A stretch of 64,000 nucleotides of DNA from Taenia hydatigena (taxonomy: Eukaryota > Platyhelminthes > Cestoda > Cyclophyllidea > Taeniidae). The stretch is from positions 65,001 through 129,000 of the forward strand of contig JADWOT020001761.1 in the NCBI GenBank assembly GCA_036345935.2, written 5' to 3'. The position numbers and the translations under genes were made by a program. A model generated the notes under the pieces. It worked only from the letters and a program-made list of their open reading frames with translations, was not told where the DNA came from and searched no databases. Position 1 is the stretch's first letter; each line of letters starts with the position of its first letter. Positions 24,972-37,320 of the stretch are shown here, one piece after another.

Positions 24972-25489
24972 TATTTCCACTGTCGACAACAACGATGCGT
25001 GCTATTGTTGGCAGGCAGCCTGACGAGACAGCGTCGCGAAAAATGGCAACGACGGCGGCGACGAGGCAGCCAGTGCTGGTCAGAGACCCTCTATTACAAC
25101 AAGCAAATACTGTACTTACAAGTTTTGCGTACAAAAATGACACCTAGTACTGCTCACTCAAGTCTCCATCCCTGGCACATAATAATGCTCCAGAGGAGGT
25201 AAAAATTCCCCTTCACCGTACTTTAAACCCGCAACCAACTGGGCACCATGCAGAGTCAAGTGCTTGGTAAGTTCTCTTCGCCTTCCCTCCCACCAAATGA
25301 GGCCTCATTCATCACAACATTACTCCCTCCCTATTTAAATAATCCGCCACCTGCCTACCTACTTCAATCGATCCCCTCCACCCCATTGTTCGGCACAGCG
25401 AACGAAGGCGAAAAAGTGCTGCCATCCAACAAGCAACCAACTCGTCAAATTTCCTTTCGCGAACCTCACTCACAAAAAAGGGATCCCTA

Positions 25490-25502
25490 TACACACACAC
25501 AC
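25490..25502. repeat. (CA)n microsatellite
   Basis: A dinucleotide run lies within R1 copy B. The matching site in copy C (54292-54310) is a longer (TG)n run. Confidence 0.8.
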
Positions 25503-27250
25503 GTTTACATAACTAAAAACGAGTTCTAGACTATCTTGAAAATATCATTGCGCATAGATTTACATTCAACGAAAAAACTTAGTAGACAGTAAGACAAGAA
25601 GTATACACTTCGAGCTGCAAAATTAAAACACACACACACGCACCTGAATTCACAAAAAGGACCACTTAGGGTAGACTCTAAAAAAGGCTCTGGAACACCT
25701 CTCCTTCTGCTCCTCCCCATCTTTCCAGTGTTGGCACAGTCACCAGCGCAACTCATCAACGTGACAATAGGCCCGCTCCCCAACCCATCACTGCTACACT
25801 CCTACTAGTCTGCTGAGCTTGTTGCTTCACAACTATCACAGTAATTTCGTAGCATCCGAAAAGAAAAAAAGCAAACAATGGAAGAGCCGATGCGTGAATG
25901 TCCAATGCGCTAAAAAGCTAACACCTTCAAACACAACAAATGATAGGAGAAAGAGCCTTATCAAGCAAGCGTTTAAATGTGCTACAAAGTACAGTCTGCG
26001 TAGTGATGCCAAAACTCCCCACTAGTCACTCCTTCCTCCGCTCCTGCTGCGTCTACCTCGCCCAGACGCCAACTCATACCACCGAAGCTGAACCTACGAT
26101 TAAGCCATTACTAAGGTCCTCTACACAACACGTTTCGCAAAGGCCACATTAACGCAAAAAATAAGCGTGGTCCCCAAATCAATGAGCAGAAGAGCCGCCA
26201 AGGATCCCACGCCCTTTGAATATATGTGTACCCTACAAGCACGAATATCATAGTGATGGAAACAACGCACCTTTTACCACGAATACAATGCAAAAGGATA
26301 TACGAGTAAGTGATAAAAGCATGCTTCTACTCAAAATAAGGGTTCACGTCGGATTCATTGCCGAACAGAGAGGACAGCAACTACTGATCAGCTATAATTA
26401 AAGCTTATTTGAGAAACGTATAAAGCCACAAGTAAGGCGAGATTCGCATTTATTTCCGCCCCACAATGCCCCCATTCTTCGCAAAACAACAGATTTCTTA
26501 ACGGCAGGTTTGACGTTTAACCCGGCAAATACACAGACGAAGAGAATAGGCAATTGAGCATACAATGAATGCTTATTAACAAGAATAATGAGTAGGTGCC
26601 AAGCCCTTGTTAAGGTTAGAACTCTTCTCAACAAAATTACGATGCATTACTCAAAGTCCACAGTCATTAAGGAGCAAACTAATTGACAAGTCGCCAAGCC
26701 AATCTTAGTTTACCACATAAAGTGTTGTACAGCAAAATTGAACGTGATTAGACCTTGCAGCTGGAAAACGAAACTTCTTAGCATTCACATTATGAAGCCT
26801 TCGCTTTTACTCTAGCAAGCCGACGTGTAAAAGTCAAATCGACACACAACAGACCAAATAACAACTAGAAAAGTGGAACCGATAAAAAAGTGCCGAATGC
26901 TTACCGAATTCCCGACTCGTTTGGGCAAATCAGGTCCCAATAACCGGAAATAACATCCACAGGATCCACACCACTTACGTGCTTCGCGCGCAAACCTCGC
27001 CAATCACTTTATTATTTGCCCGATAAAACAAATGAACTCCTAATTTATGTGTATTTATAATAAGTCAAAGGCTACTACTAACATCTGACTTTGTTTTTAG
27101 CGTAAAATTAAAAACATAATGCAAGCATAATTAATGCATTTTTTAGGCGCAAGTAATAAAACTAGCAACAAAAACTTGGTATGACAACGTACTAAGCTAA
27201 CATTGCAAGATTTACGAACTAGTAATATATGCAATACATTTTAACAATGT

Positions 27251-28299
27251 AATGAATCTTAACTATCATCGATTTTGATGTTTGTGGATAAGTTGATTTA
27301 TGAAGCCTATTACTGCGTAATTTTGCCTGATACTCAGTCAAGTGACCGGCAGATCAATCGCAACGCCGCCACACATCCACGTACCTTTAATAGGGAAATT
27401 GGAAAAGGGAAATTTAATACATTTTTGTTTGAACTACCGGCGAAGTGTGCGGTTTGCGATATTCACTTCCTTCTTCATCAAAATAAATGCGGTAGATATA
27501 TTTTGATTTAATCCTTTGGCCCATTCGCCTGCACTCGTCTACGATTCTACCTCCTCATTTATCAACATGCATATCTACACAAGTGATTAATAATAATCCC
27601 TTAAAAGAAGTCCCAGCATCCCGCGCTCCTCTGTCCATTCATCCATCTAAACCAGTCAACCCAGCATACTTCAATCTCTACCGTACTCACTTAGATCTTA
27701 TGATTCTACACCACCTCGTCAATCTACGCCTTAGTATTCTATCTCTCTACGCGATACTTCAGCCAAAGGTTAAATGACCATGTTCCTCACTACCGTGTGC
27801 CACTGCATGGGGTCCTGTGACGTTGATGCAAACATCCATAGATAGGGGTTTTATTCCCTTGACTTTTCCTCTCTTAGCTAAGCTAAGAAAGTTTTCTCCC
27901 CAAAACGATCCCGTAGCCCTTCCTGACTATTCAATTTGCACTCAGATTCAGTACTTTCATTACGATTGAGAGAAGAAATGACTGTACAATAGTCAGTCTT
28001 AACGTGTGGCCAGTCTGCAAAATAGTAAGCCGGTAGTTCCCTATGTTTTAATCAACTCTGAGTTGTGCATAGCTGAATGCAGAGGCATCCAGCATTATCA
28101 AGGATTCATGGCCATATGCAATAAACAGTTTTATTCGTACAAGTAACATACACTATTTGAAGCGCACTAAATTCGTGCTAAAGATGAAGGGCACGTGCAA
28201 TTTCATACCTTAGTTCCATTAAAGTGTCATCTAAATAAGCTACTGCGTCATTATCTCACTTATAAAGACCGTTCACAAAATACTCAGAATGATTACATG
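27251..28299. other. Unassigned sequence after R1 copy B
   Basis: No gene is recognised. The left half is AT-rich, and 27540-27780 is C/T-rich with a short open frame that has no splice support. Confidence 0.35.
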
Positions 28300-28339
28300 C
28301 AGCCGACTTAGTATCCTGGAGGCCGATGTGTCACATCTG

Positions 28340-29168
28340 AGGTGGTGGAATTGATTACGGTCATAAGACAATCTGATCGACAAAGTGGGTGGCGCCTACA
28401 ACGACACTGCTTTGCAGAATTCACCACGTACAGCATGGAGCAGAATCGACAAGTAGAGGAAGTCTTGAGAAGCACATTGTTGATTGCTTTCTCCTAATAA
28501 ATAATTGATGTTAGCGAATCCGCTGTAAGGAATAGATTTTATGCCTACCCATCAGCGAGATGAGATATCCATCACCATGTGTGATGTGTTCCAGTGGGCC
28601 GCATCGTGATACACCACTGCCAATACTGAGTCGAAGTTGAGTGCTTGTGTGCTCGATAAGGTCTCGTTAGCCTCACAGAAGAAAAAATAATGCTTTCTCA
28701 ATGGCAACATTGCTGGACGCCTGATGCAGCCTTGCGATGATCAGGTCGTATCTGAGGCACAGCATTGTCAGAGGTACAAGTTGAGGTTTCAATTTTACTC
28801 TCCAACTCCCAAGCTAGGCAAAGGAGCCGATTTGCCAGAAGTGCTGATCTCATTAACTACTTAGAGTCAATTTCGAAGGATTACATGAAGGTCTTCATAA
28901 AATCGCGAAAGCATAAAGATAGCTTTGTAGGCTGGAGTAGTCTGTTGGATTTAAATCCTTTCTGCTAAAACCTTACTGCAAAGGTCGGCGTGCGTTGGCG
29001 GGCATTATGGTCTGTGGGACCTTTCAACTACCCTTGTTCTTGATCCTTAATGGAACGGATTTTGTTCGACAGGGGAGATTTAAGCCAATAGCCGAAGTTA
29101 TACTCCAGATATTTAAAGAATGTGACACGGATTTTACAATAGCCTGCACTCCACTGCTGCCGAATTAA
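28340..29168 (+). pseudogene. Coding-like blocks of an unknown protein
   Basis: Three + strand stretches have protein-like composition. They are about 28363-28497 (contains HCFAEFTTYSMEQNR), 28765-28968 (contains YMKVFIKSRKHKDSF) and 29005-29168 (contains LPLFLILNGTDFVRQG). Each ends in a stop, and the frames differ. They could be exons with unrecognised splice sites or a decayed gene. No family was recognised. Coding-like blocks on the opposite strand follow at 29.4 kb. Confidence 0.3.
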
Positions 29169-29406
29169 AAGATATCCGCTTTAAAAGCATATTCTCGTCT
29201 AGTAGGCAAACATTATGCCAAGCTGGATAAGTTCATTCAAAACAACCTAGGATTTTAACAATCGCGTAGGAGCTCAAATGAGGACTGTTCTGTTCAGAAA
29301 TACTATCCCTCACATAACAAGCTCGGGTCGAATGAAGGTGTGAGATAAGTCTCCTATATCTAGGGTAGATGCTTGAGACGAAGAGTAGCGACATTGAATC
29401 ACTTAC

Positions 29407-29753
29407 GAGACGCATCAAGTTCGCTGTATCAAGAGCATCCATCGATCCCCAAATCCACCATGATCCAGAAAACCGAAGATAAATAGGAGCATACAGCTCT
29501 TCGCATGCGCTTAATTTATGAAACGGGGCTGCTATGCTAACTAATTTGTGGTACAAATTGCATCCAATTTCAAGCAGCCTGCATGACTCACATCATCGTG
29601 GGTTCGTTAAATGGTCCATTAACTAAATCACAGGTCAAAGGCTCTACTTCATCCTCAGGAGGCCGCATCAATTCTGAATCTCTTTTGTCTATCGCAACAT
29701 TAAATATGAGTTTGCGCAGCATGGACAGTGCTTGCTCTGTCCCTGCACCTATT
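29407..29753 (-). CDS. Two phase-matched coding blocks of an unknown gene
   Basis: The first block (29753-29592, acceptor TTGTTCCAG) is 162 nt and ends phase 2. The second (29578-29407) starts with the one base needed, encodes 57 codons including SGSWWIWGSMDALD, and ends at a strong donor CTC|GTAAGT. Between them are 13 nt, GTGAGTCATGCAG, with GT and AG ends. Removing them restores one frame of about 111 codons; leaving them gives a stop. Both blocks look protein-coding in composition. The family is not recognised. A 13-nt intron is far below usual sizes, so this may be an intron remnant or a small insertion in a pseudogene. Confidence 0.4.
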
Positions 29754-30025
29754 CTGGAACAATTAATCTGCGTGCTATAGTAGATTTTAGCAATTATGAT
29801 AAGGATATCGAAAATGGGTAAGTGACCTGTGGCGAGACATCTCTTCCACGCAATATTGCATGCGATCCACTGCAAAATAACCCCCTTTCGAACATGGATA
29901 ATCAGAAGTCTCATGCCAATGAGGCCACACAAGGACTTTGACTTCAACTGAGCGCTAGGATGTCTAGTGTACCTTATTATACGAGGAGTTTGTTGTGACG
30001 AGTAAGTAGCTGCAGAATTATAGAT

Positions 30026-30287
30026 CAATCTATGCAATTACACGGCATACTGCCTTGAGATATGGCTCCGTCTTGGGTGCAAAACTGCCCATTCCTGAAG
30101 TCACAGTTAAAACAACTCTGAGATCACGAGCTCAATCCGTTCAATTTCAAGGCAGTCTTTGTTAAGGAAAACATTGGAAAAGGACGATATGCAGCAACGA
30201 ATAAAACTGCTTCCGATACATTCGTTGGCTTATCACTGATTTTTGCTACAAGAACATTGCAAATGACGATTTTTTAGCAAACAATAA
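30026..30287 (+). pseudogene. Coding-like frame with an internal shift, unknown
   Basis: A + strand frame from about 30026 contains LGAKLPIPEVTVKTTL and meets a stop near 30165. An overlapping frame then contains FNFKAVFVKENIGKGRY and runs to a stop near 30277. The two look like one protein split by a frameshift around 30130-30150. No family is recognised, and no flanking splice sites were fixed. Confidence 0.25.
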
Positions 30288-30582
30288 AAGATGAATTTAA
30301 TATATCAGATTATCGCCTTCATGTTATGTTTAGTTAGAGGAGCAGAAGTTGTGGCTGTCAGAGATAAATGAATGCTGATGGTGACTTGGTGATCACGCCC
30401 AAGTGGTTCCTCAGTCATGATTATGAATGTAGGTGAGCGTGTCCAAAATGGCAATCGCAGGTGATGTAGCAGACGTAAAGCAAGAATTAACACCGCCCTT
30501 GATTTACCAGTTAAGATCAGCTAGAAAACACTGATTTAGGTTGTTGCTTCCGGATTTTAGGATAGGGATAAATGAAGAGTCA

Positions 30583-30733
30583 TTACACGCCTGGAATGCC
30601 AATTCGCGTAAAGAGAAGGTTGAAGTAAACTGAAGATAATCCTTCCGGCTGCGTGCAGAGGACCAAAGATAGCCTAGATTGGTGAATGTCACTTTTACCA
30701 AGGACCAAATCAACAGCAGTCTTATGCGGTAAC
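30583..30733 (-). CDS. Coding-like exon, unknown
   Basis: The acceptor CCTCTTCAG|G lies at 30736-30734 on the minus strand. After it, a frame of about 48 codons is open. It contains KSDIHQSRLSLVLC and ends in TAA just after a possible but weak GTGTAA donor. It could belong with the minus-strand blocks at 29.4-29.75 kb. Confidence 0.28.
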
Positions 30734-31224
30734 CTGAAGAGGTAAGAATTACTTTGACTCCAGCCGTCGTTATTATGATTGAAGTAATTTTAATTCATTT
30801 AGAGGTGCAACAGCACCCTGCAAATTTCTCTACTCTTCAGGCTAGTCCAAATACATACTTCGAATTTAACTAGCGCATACAAAAGCACTTCATTCAGTCC
30901 TTGATTAACAATTTATTATGGTACAAAAGCGGGGCATTTTACACAGGCTCCGGGCATATTATTAAAGTTAGCTTGACGCAATTATTTTAGGTCTCTTAGA
31001 CATCTGCAGCGTACACGAACTTTGTAGCGAAGTCCAAAGGTAGCAGAAGCATGAACAATGTCGAAAATAACTCCATTAGACCCACTGGGTAGGGTTTAGT
31101 CATTGTTGTGCGGTGACAACTTTGTCGCTGCTTGTGGGTGAGACCTCACTACGAAGTGGGTAGCATTTAAGCAGTATAGTGATTGATCCATATCTGGACC
31201 TAATATGAAATTTGCTTTAAAGCA

Positions 31225-31590
31225 TAAACTTTAATCAAGGTTGAGAAGTTAAATAAAATCATAAGGTATTTGTCTACAGCTCTGCGTGAATTTGCGGATG
31301 CAAACCATGCTGATTAAAAATCCTGCTCCCCTAGAACAGGCGACGTACATTCCTATTACTTTGCAAGGCTCTAGTGGTCATCATCTTGGTAGAATTGGTC
31401 AGATTTGAAGTTCACCAGCCCTACTATGTACAGAATCACCTTTGATCCTCAGGACGTCAGCTCGAAACACGGGTGAAATAAGTGTCCCTCCCACAACACG
31501 TTCATTCGCTAGCTGCCAATGCTTGATACGCCTGGTTATGAGTACATTCCTAATCGTTCCTTATGCACAGGGCTTTCTAAAATTTAAATG
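31225..31590 (+). repeat. Direct repeat R5, unit 1
   Basis: This aligns with 32815-33186 nearly base for base with few indels, by eye close to 90% identity, making it the youngest-looking duplication in the window. Its internal frame meets a TGA where unit 2 reads TGT. Confidence 0.9.
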
Positions 31591-31599
31591 CGTGTAGTA

Positions 31600-32814
31600 C
31601 TGTAGTAATTAAATGAATTTGGGACGTAAACCTAATTGTTTTAGAGCAGTCTTGCAGCTAGTAATAATTGTCTACTTTAAACATTGTTTGCAAAATGAAC
31701 ACAACTTGGTAACATATTGGCCAGGTTTCCTAATTGGCATAACCACACTTTTCCTCTGTAAATGGATATTTAAAATATTGTTTTGGATACGACTGTGGAG
31801 CACACGCAGTGACGCACACCAGATTTGCAAATGAGACATACTATATGGGCAGGATTTGCATTTTTGGCTAAGAGAAGGGAATGGGAGAGCTGCTATGGCT
31901 TAGAAGACAGCCAACCCAATTAAAACAAAGTTGTTCAATATTAAGCCTAAAAACACGGACAAGAATCATCAAGAAGGACAAATGACAAAAATTACGCTCC
32001 CGGACAAAGTTTTATTTCATTGTATAGGTCAAGTGACGCGGTCATCTGTCCCTTGGCAGAGTTTACTGACACCTTGCAGGGACATAATAACTAGCAATAG
32101 GCTACTGAGCAGATTTGCAGGCTATTTGGATGCCTAATAACATAAAAATTAAGGCCTGAACACAGCAAAAGATATTATAAGGAGTCAAATGGATACAAAA
32201 TCAGTATTGACGGTCTACTTACACAACAGCACACTACAGGAATCAATTAGAGGTTATATCGGTAGTATAGTGACGCCAGACTGCTGGGCAGGGCCTTGCA
32301 CATTTTAGAGATCAAATGCCTTAATGTTGAAGCTCCAGGGGGATGGCTTGGATTATGTAAACCAATGTTGTAATAACGGGGCACTAAACATTGTTCGGCA
32401 TCATTTCAGATACAAAACCTTTTAGTAGTTGAATCCCGCATAGAATTAAGGCCCTCTTTGCGATCATATGGCTTAAGACTGAAACCGCAGACAGGGTGTT
32501 GGGTCATCTGAAGGGTTAAATAAATCGGTACTGCACCCTTATACAAGGTTATGGACATGGTTAAGGTCATACAACAAGTCACTGCTGTCCCCAGCGCTCT
32601 CCTTGGTCAACCTTCGGCGTCAGTCATCACAGCGTAATCGGCAGTGAAGGACAGCACCTACAAGCCGACGGTGCCAATTATGGAATTTCAATGTGATTAA
32701 GAGGATGCTTGTAGGCTATGGCACCTAGTTGCCTTGCTGATTCTACACTGTCTGGAGTTGCACCCAATTCGGAAAACGGATATGGAGATATTAAATTTTG
32801 ATAGCCACGCGGCG
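31600..32814. other. Unassigned sequence between R5 units
   Basis: Short frames at 31613-31834 and 31931-32137 lack splice support. Nothing else is recognised. Confidence 0.4.
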
Positions 32815-33186
32815 CATAAAATTTAATCTAAGTTGAGAAGTTAAATTAAATCATAAGGAATTTGTCTACAGCTCTGCGTGAATTTGCAGGTGCAAACCAT
32901 GTCGATTAAAAATCCTGCTGCCCTAGAACAGGCGACATACATCCCTATTATTTTGCAAGGCTCCATTAGTCATCACCTTGGTAGAATTAGTCAGATTTGT
33001 AGTTCACCAGCCCTACTATGTACAGAATCACCTTGGGTTCTCAGGGCATCGGCTCGAAACACAGGTGAAATAAGTGTCCCCTCCCACAACACGTTCATTC
33101 GCTAGCTGCCAATGCTTGATATGCCTGGTTATGAGTAAATCCCTGATTGTTCCTTATGCACAGGGCTTTCTAAAATTTAAATGCGT
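32815..33186 (+). repeat. Direct repeat R5, unit 2, with an open frame
   Basis: Copy of 31225-31590. It contains an open frame from an ATG near 32899 to a stop at 33105, about 69 codons with HHLGRI-like and NTGEISVPSHNTFIR segments. The frame is preceded by TTTGCAG, which could be an acceptor. The unit ends about 10 bp before the acceptor of the F-box gene exon at 33197, so it may be a duplicated part of that gene or of its upstream intron. No family is recognised. Confidence 0.7.
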
Positions 33187-33196
33187 TTTTCTACAG

Positions 33197-34430
33197 CAAG
33201 GTGCGATTTTACGTCTGTGAGTACAAATGGTCATTTGCTGAACTGCGTTTAAGCGGCACTCGCAAGGTTGACTACCTCTCGCGTCTCAGTGGCGGAGACG
33301 ATTTGCGTTCCCGCACCCACTCGAACCTGACTCACTTTACGAGAACTCTAAAGCTTCCGCCAGAAATTGTGAAATGGAGTTGGAAGTAAGTTGAACCTCT
33401 CAGACTCTCTAAATAAATTATTTGCCGAATAAGATATATTAAATTGTTTGCTTTCATTGTAATTCAAGTAGTTCTACTCGACAGTTAATTAATGAATGCA
33501 TTTTGCAGGTGAGATCAAGCAATAAGAAGATCACGGACCTCCGTCGAGATTTGGTTGAAATGTTGTGCAAATACCTTGGTGTTGTTGACATAGTGAATGT
33601 TTGCACAGCGATTCCAAGCTGGGAGTGGATTCCCTTCCTGCAAACGCCCTACTCATACATCAGTAAGTGGAGGTGGATTGACAGACAGGTTTGTACAACG
33701 CTGTATTCGTGCGCGTCACCTCCGCGCCCAGCAGAAATTTGTAAAGCTGTTGAGCAGCACTTTAGTCAAATGCAGTTTGGCCTTCAATTCCCACTGATTC
33801 GAGCTCCTCATGGTGCGTACGAAGGCGTCACATGCCTTCTAGTTCTTTCCATCTTGACAAGGTGGGGGAACGTTTTTCGACCCATACATCCATTGGAGCT
33901 GGAAACTTATTTCTCTCTGAGCATTGTTAACTCTACCGACCCCACATCAGTATACACTGAGCCAACAGATTATCGGCCTCCCGAAAATGTCTACTATCGT
34001 CCTGCAGGGTCTACCGACTTTCAACTTGTTGGCAGTGAATTGGAGGGGATCCTGAGTAGTCGAATACCACGATTTACTGCATTCGACTGCGTCCTCTATG
34101 TAATTAAGATGTCTCTTTTCACGAGGCACAGCCTCAGTGTTGCTATCGAGCTGCAAGCCATATTGAGGACCTTGTCAGCCAGGCACACTTTTGGGATTGT
34201 AATTTTAGACGACGTGAGGAGGAGAGAGGAAAGTGGAATGGAGCTCTTCATGGGCTATGCGAAAAAAACTCGGTTTCTTTAATGACTCGCCTCTAATGAC
34301 TGCGCCAATTAACTGGCGCATTTGGCACGTTCATGACTGCAACAGTCACATTAAGCAGCGCAAGGACATATTCGAATGGGTGTGCCAGGATGTAATCTGG
34401 AGGCGGATGCAAGAATTGCAATTTAATTAG
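33197..34430 (+). CDS. F-box protein, FBXO4-like, with one frameshift
   Basis: It is predicted to be a substrate receptor of an SCF ubiquitin ligase. Exon 1 (33197-33385) follows a TTTTTCTACAG acceptor and ends AA|GTAAGT. Exon 2 can start at 33469 after TTCAAG, which keeps frame across an 83-bp intron. The F-box-like helix pair sits at about 33530-33690, with LRRDLVEMLCKYLGVVDIV and a Trp-rich end. The C-terminal part resembles the small-GTPase-like fold of FBXO4, with a hydrophobic strand DCVLYVIK, a helix, then a GIVILDD strand and a final WRIWHVHD...WVCQDVIW segment. The frame breaks once in an A7 run at 34260-34266; losing one A joins the two parts, which end at TAG near 34428. The gene may start further upstream. 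The assignment rests on domain order recalled, not on a search. Confidence 0.55.
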
Positions 34431-37300
34431 CTACGACACTTTGTAGAATGCTTGGCTTCGTGATTAGATTTGCTTAGTTTGTTATGCAATAAGCAAGATT
34501 TGTACGATCTTGTTTTTCTCGAAGATGCTTTTTATCTGCATTGGGGTCAGGGATCTGGTGTTTGTCGCGTTGAATGGACTTGAGTACGCTTCTGCGCGGT
34601 CGAAGCATAAGATATGATGATTGCAGCATTGCTTGATGCAGAGGGTGGCTTCTTGCATTCCGCCTGATGCACCTCCTTCTCATTCCCCATTGGTCTAAGT
34701 CCCACTGCATTGTCAACTTAATCTGACTTGCCTACTGACGAGTTGGAAGTAGTTTTGCAAGCACGAATTTTTTATGCACAAGTTCGCGTATATTTTGCTT
34801 CTTGCAGCACTCACTTCGATTTCCATTATTTTTGTAGTTGTCTGTCATTTTTGCTCAAACTCTGCATTTGCTTGCTGATTACCTCATCTTTGATCCAAAT
34901 CGGATTCTAAACCCCTTGAGACTCTCGGGAAAAGATCACCGAAATGCCACGCAGGAATAAAACCATCATGGCTTACTAACTCATTTTTTACGACTGGTGG
35001 CAGCCACTTTTATCCCATCTAAATTACAGTGTTGCATACTTTTCGATCAGTGAACGCGTTGAAACTTGTGCCCTGAATTGGCTAGATAAATAGTCGCTGT
35101 TATTAATTCCACCAGTAATTAGACAGCCTAATATTTTATTGGAGAATCCGCACCTCTACATGAAACAGTAGTTTGTGCTTAGAGTTTAATTACAAGCGAC
35201 GATGCCAGCTGCTGAGTGAGAAATCATATCTCGGGTGATACGTAATCATGCGCTAATTTGAGCCGCATGTATTTGCTAACACTGGACGCTTTTACAGTCA
35301 GCTATGCATAGAATGGCGTCAGAGAAGAAAACAGGCAACTGTTGTCCTGTTGACAGACTACAAATTGAGACCTTACTTCTTGTGCAGTCCCTTCTTCCCT
35401 CAGTTACATTGTAGAAGTCTTAAACTAAATGAGGTCCGTCTGCGATTAGGCGACCAGTAAAAGCAGAGCATTCACACTTGAAGGAGAAAAGTGTTAACAC
35501 ATCCTACTCCTTCTGGCCAAAAATTGTGTATCCACACAATCATGTGAACGTCTCCGAGGATGCATGATTAGCGCCAGGAATAGATGGTTGATACTTTGGT
35601 AATACTCGCATGGAAAATGCCTTTTAGCAGGTAATGCGTGGCGGAAGTGATGTGTTAGCGACTATGACAGCGAGTCCATCTCAATAAAAAGCGTGCTACA
35701 AATGAAATTAGATTTTAAAAGGAAACGTGAACGAAGTGTGAGAACGTACGTGGTGGATCTTTTAATTGCTGCGGCGTTTCCGAATAAGATCTCTGACTCC
35801 GCGACCGATCTGCGATTGTAGTCGGCGCAATAAGAGCATGCGCTATGACCGACGAAATTGTTTTTGTTGACGTGTATCAAACTAACCTCACCATTGATTA
35901 TATTAGGGTAATTTCATGTGTTTTAAGCATAAAAGCGGCGATTCCGTGGGTCACTGTTACATTAGAGAAAAATAAGGAACGTGTCATAAACTTCTTATAA
36001 TTATTTTAAAAAGGTCTAATCCGTCGCCCTGTACTGCACTTCCTCAACCTTTCAGTGACAGTATGTTCAGCATATCCATGGTCACTGGCTCCGCCTTTTC
36101 GTAAAACACTGCATCTGGTTGCTCATGCGGAAATGTTAAAGCCAACCGATTGGAATTAGTCAGGGGAAACTACGGATATGCTGTGAAGAGGAAACCAAGT
36201 GGAACAGAGGAAAGTAAAGCCGCTATCCATAAATGCTTTCTTCAACGTCGTAGCACCGTGCGCAGTGTCACACGATAGTGCGCAAATGACTATGGTTTCG
36301 GTGAGCAACGCATCACAGATGTACATGAGATAAATTGACGGCAGTACAATTGCTGGTTGATGCAGAAATGGGTTAGTAAGTCGTGTACTGACGCGTTGGC
36401 ATGCAGCGAATGGACCGAAGTAGGAGCAGTAAAAATCAAATTCTTGCGAGGTTAGCTGACTATATATAAAGTGGACAGAGAAGTGTAGAATAGTAATAAT
36501 GACTTGTGTGGATTTGCATGTCAACAGATGAGAAGGTGGAAAAGTGGACAAACGCAGAACAACGCATCGAAGGAATAAAGCAAGGGTGCAAAAGAATGCA
36601 GAGATAGGCAGGATGAAACTAAATGGCAAAATCATATGTTAATTTACTTGGTTTATAATTAAGAGCCAAAAAGGTGTAGCATAATGGGAGACGATTGGCC
36701 CATGCAGCTCTTGTTGGGCAGAGACGTTAAAGGGAGAAAACATCTCCAGTTAAAAAAATCGAGTTCCAAAAGTACTACTAATGTGTCGAATTGAGTTTTA
36801 TGATCATTTCTTTACAGAGTGTCTAGAGCTGACCAGCAATGGTGACTAGAGAATGAGCAAATGGGTTGCGGTCAAGAATTCTTGGTCTTCGTGCATGTGA
36901 CGGGCATAACTTAACAGTCGTTTGAGGTGATTGCCATCTTCCAAAAACGTGACAAGGAAGTGCAGTTGAGATGTTTATGCAGATCCCATCTCTTTTTACT
37001 CCGACATATCTGAATTGCCTATTTTAGGGACTGCATAAGGCTTAAAAACCCATCTTAAAAATATACTGCCCTAATATGGCACTGCTTTATCTAATAGTTT
37101 TTGACCTTGTAAAATCATTTTTTACTTATAGGCCCCATTTCATTCATTTTATATATTTGGAATCAATTTTTGATGCTGACACCTTAAAGCATCCTTGATA
37201 CGTCTGGGCGACAATCCCTGTTCTGATTCTGTCAACATCAACTACTAAGCATATTAAGGTATAGGCCGCATCCACTCCAAAATAGTAGCAGCACTACAAG
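34431..37300. other. Unassigned sequence
   Basis: The longest frame here, 36635-36156 on the minus strand (159 codons), is hydrophobic and Cys-rich but has no splice context, no start support and no second copy. It is not called as a gene. The rest is AT-rich with only short frames. Confidence 0.35.
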
Positions 37301-37320
37301 GTTTTATCTCAGCAACGTAG

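Larger units (their letters stand above)
21222..27250 (-). repeat. R1 copy B
   Basis: Read on the minus strand this aligns with 52680-59600 (copy C), and its 3' part also aligns with 1-2810 (copy A). Anchors include CGTAAGTGGTGT near 26965, GAAGCATGCTTTTATC near 26325, the splice-flanked exons at 24797-24638 and 24342-24193, and GTTCTTCAAATGGAGT near 23815. The homology stops abruptly at about 21222, next to the homeodomain. In A and C the unit continues for over 3 kb beyond the matching point, so copy B is truncated or recombined there. Confidence 0.85.

Noticed and set aside
24798..24992. Possible Ras-type P-loop in the valine-rich end of the R1 first-exon frame
   Set aside because: The strand ELVVVVGDSCGV is suggestive, but no GK[ST] follows and copy C breaks right after it. 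The downstream exons show no GTPase motifs.
36156..36635. 159-codon minus-strand frame, hydrophobic, membrane-protein-like
   Set aside because: No start or splice support and no second copy. Pyrimidine-rich DNA easily gives hydrophobic frames.
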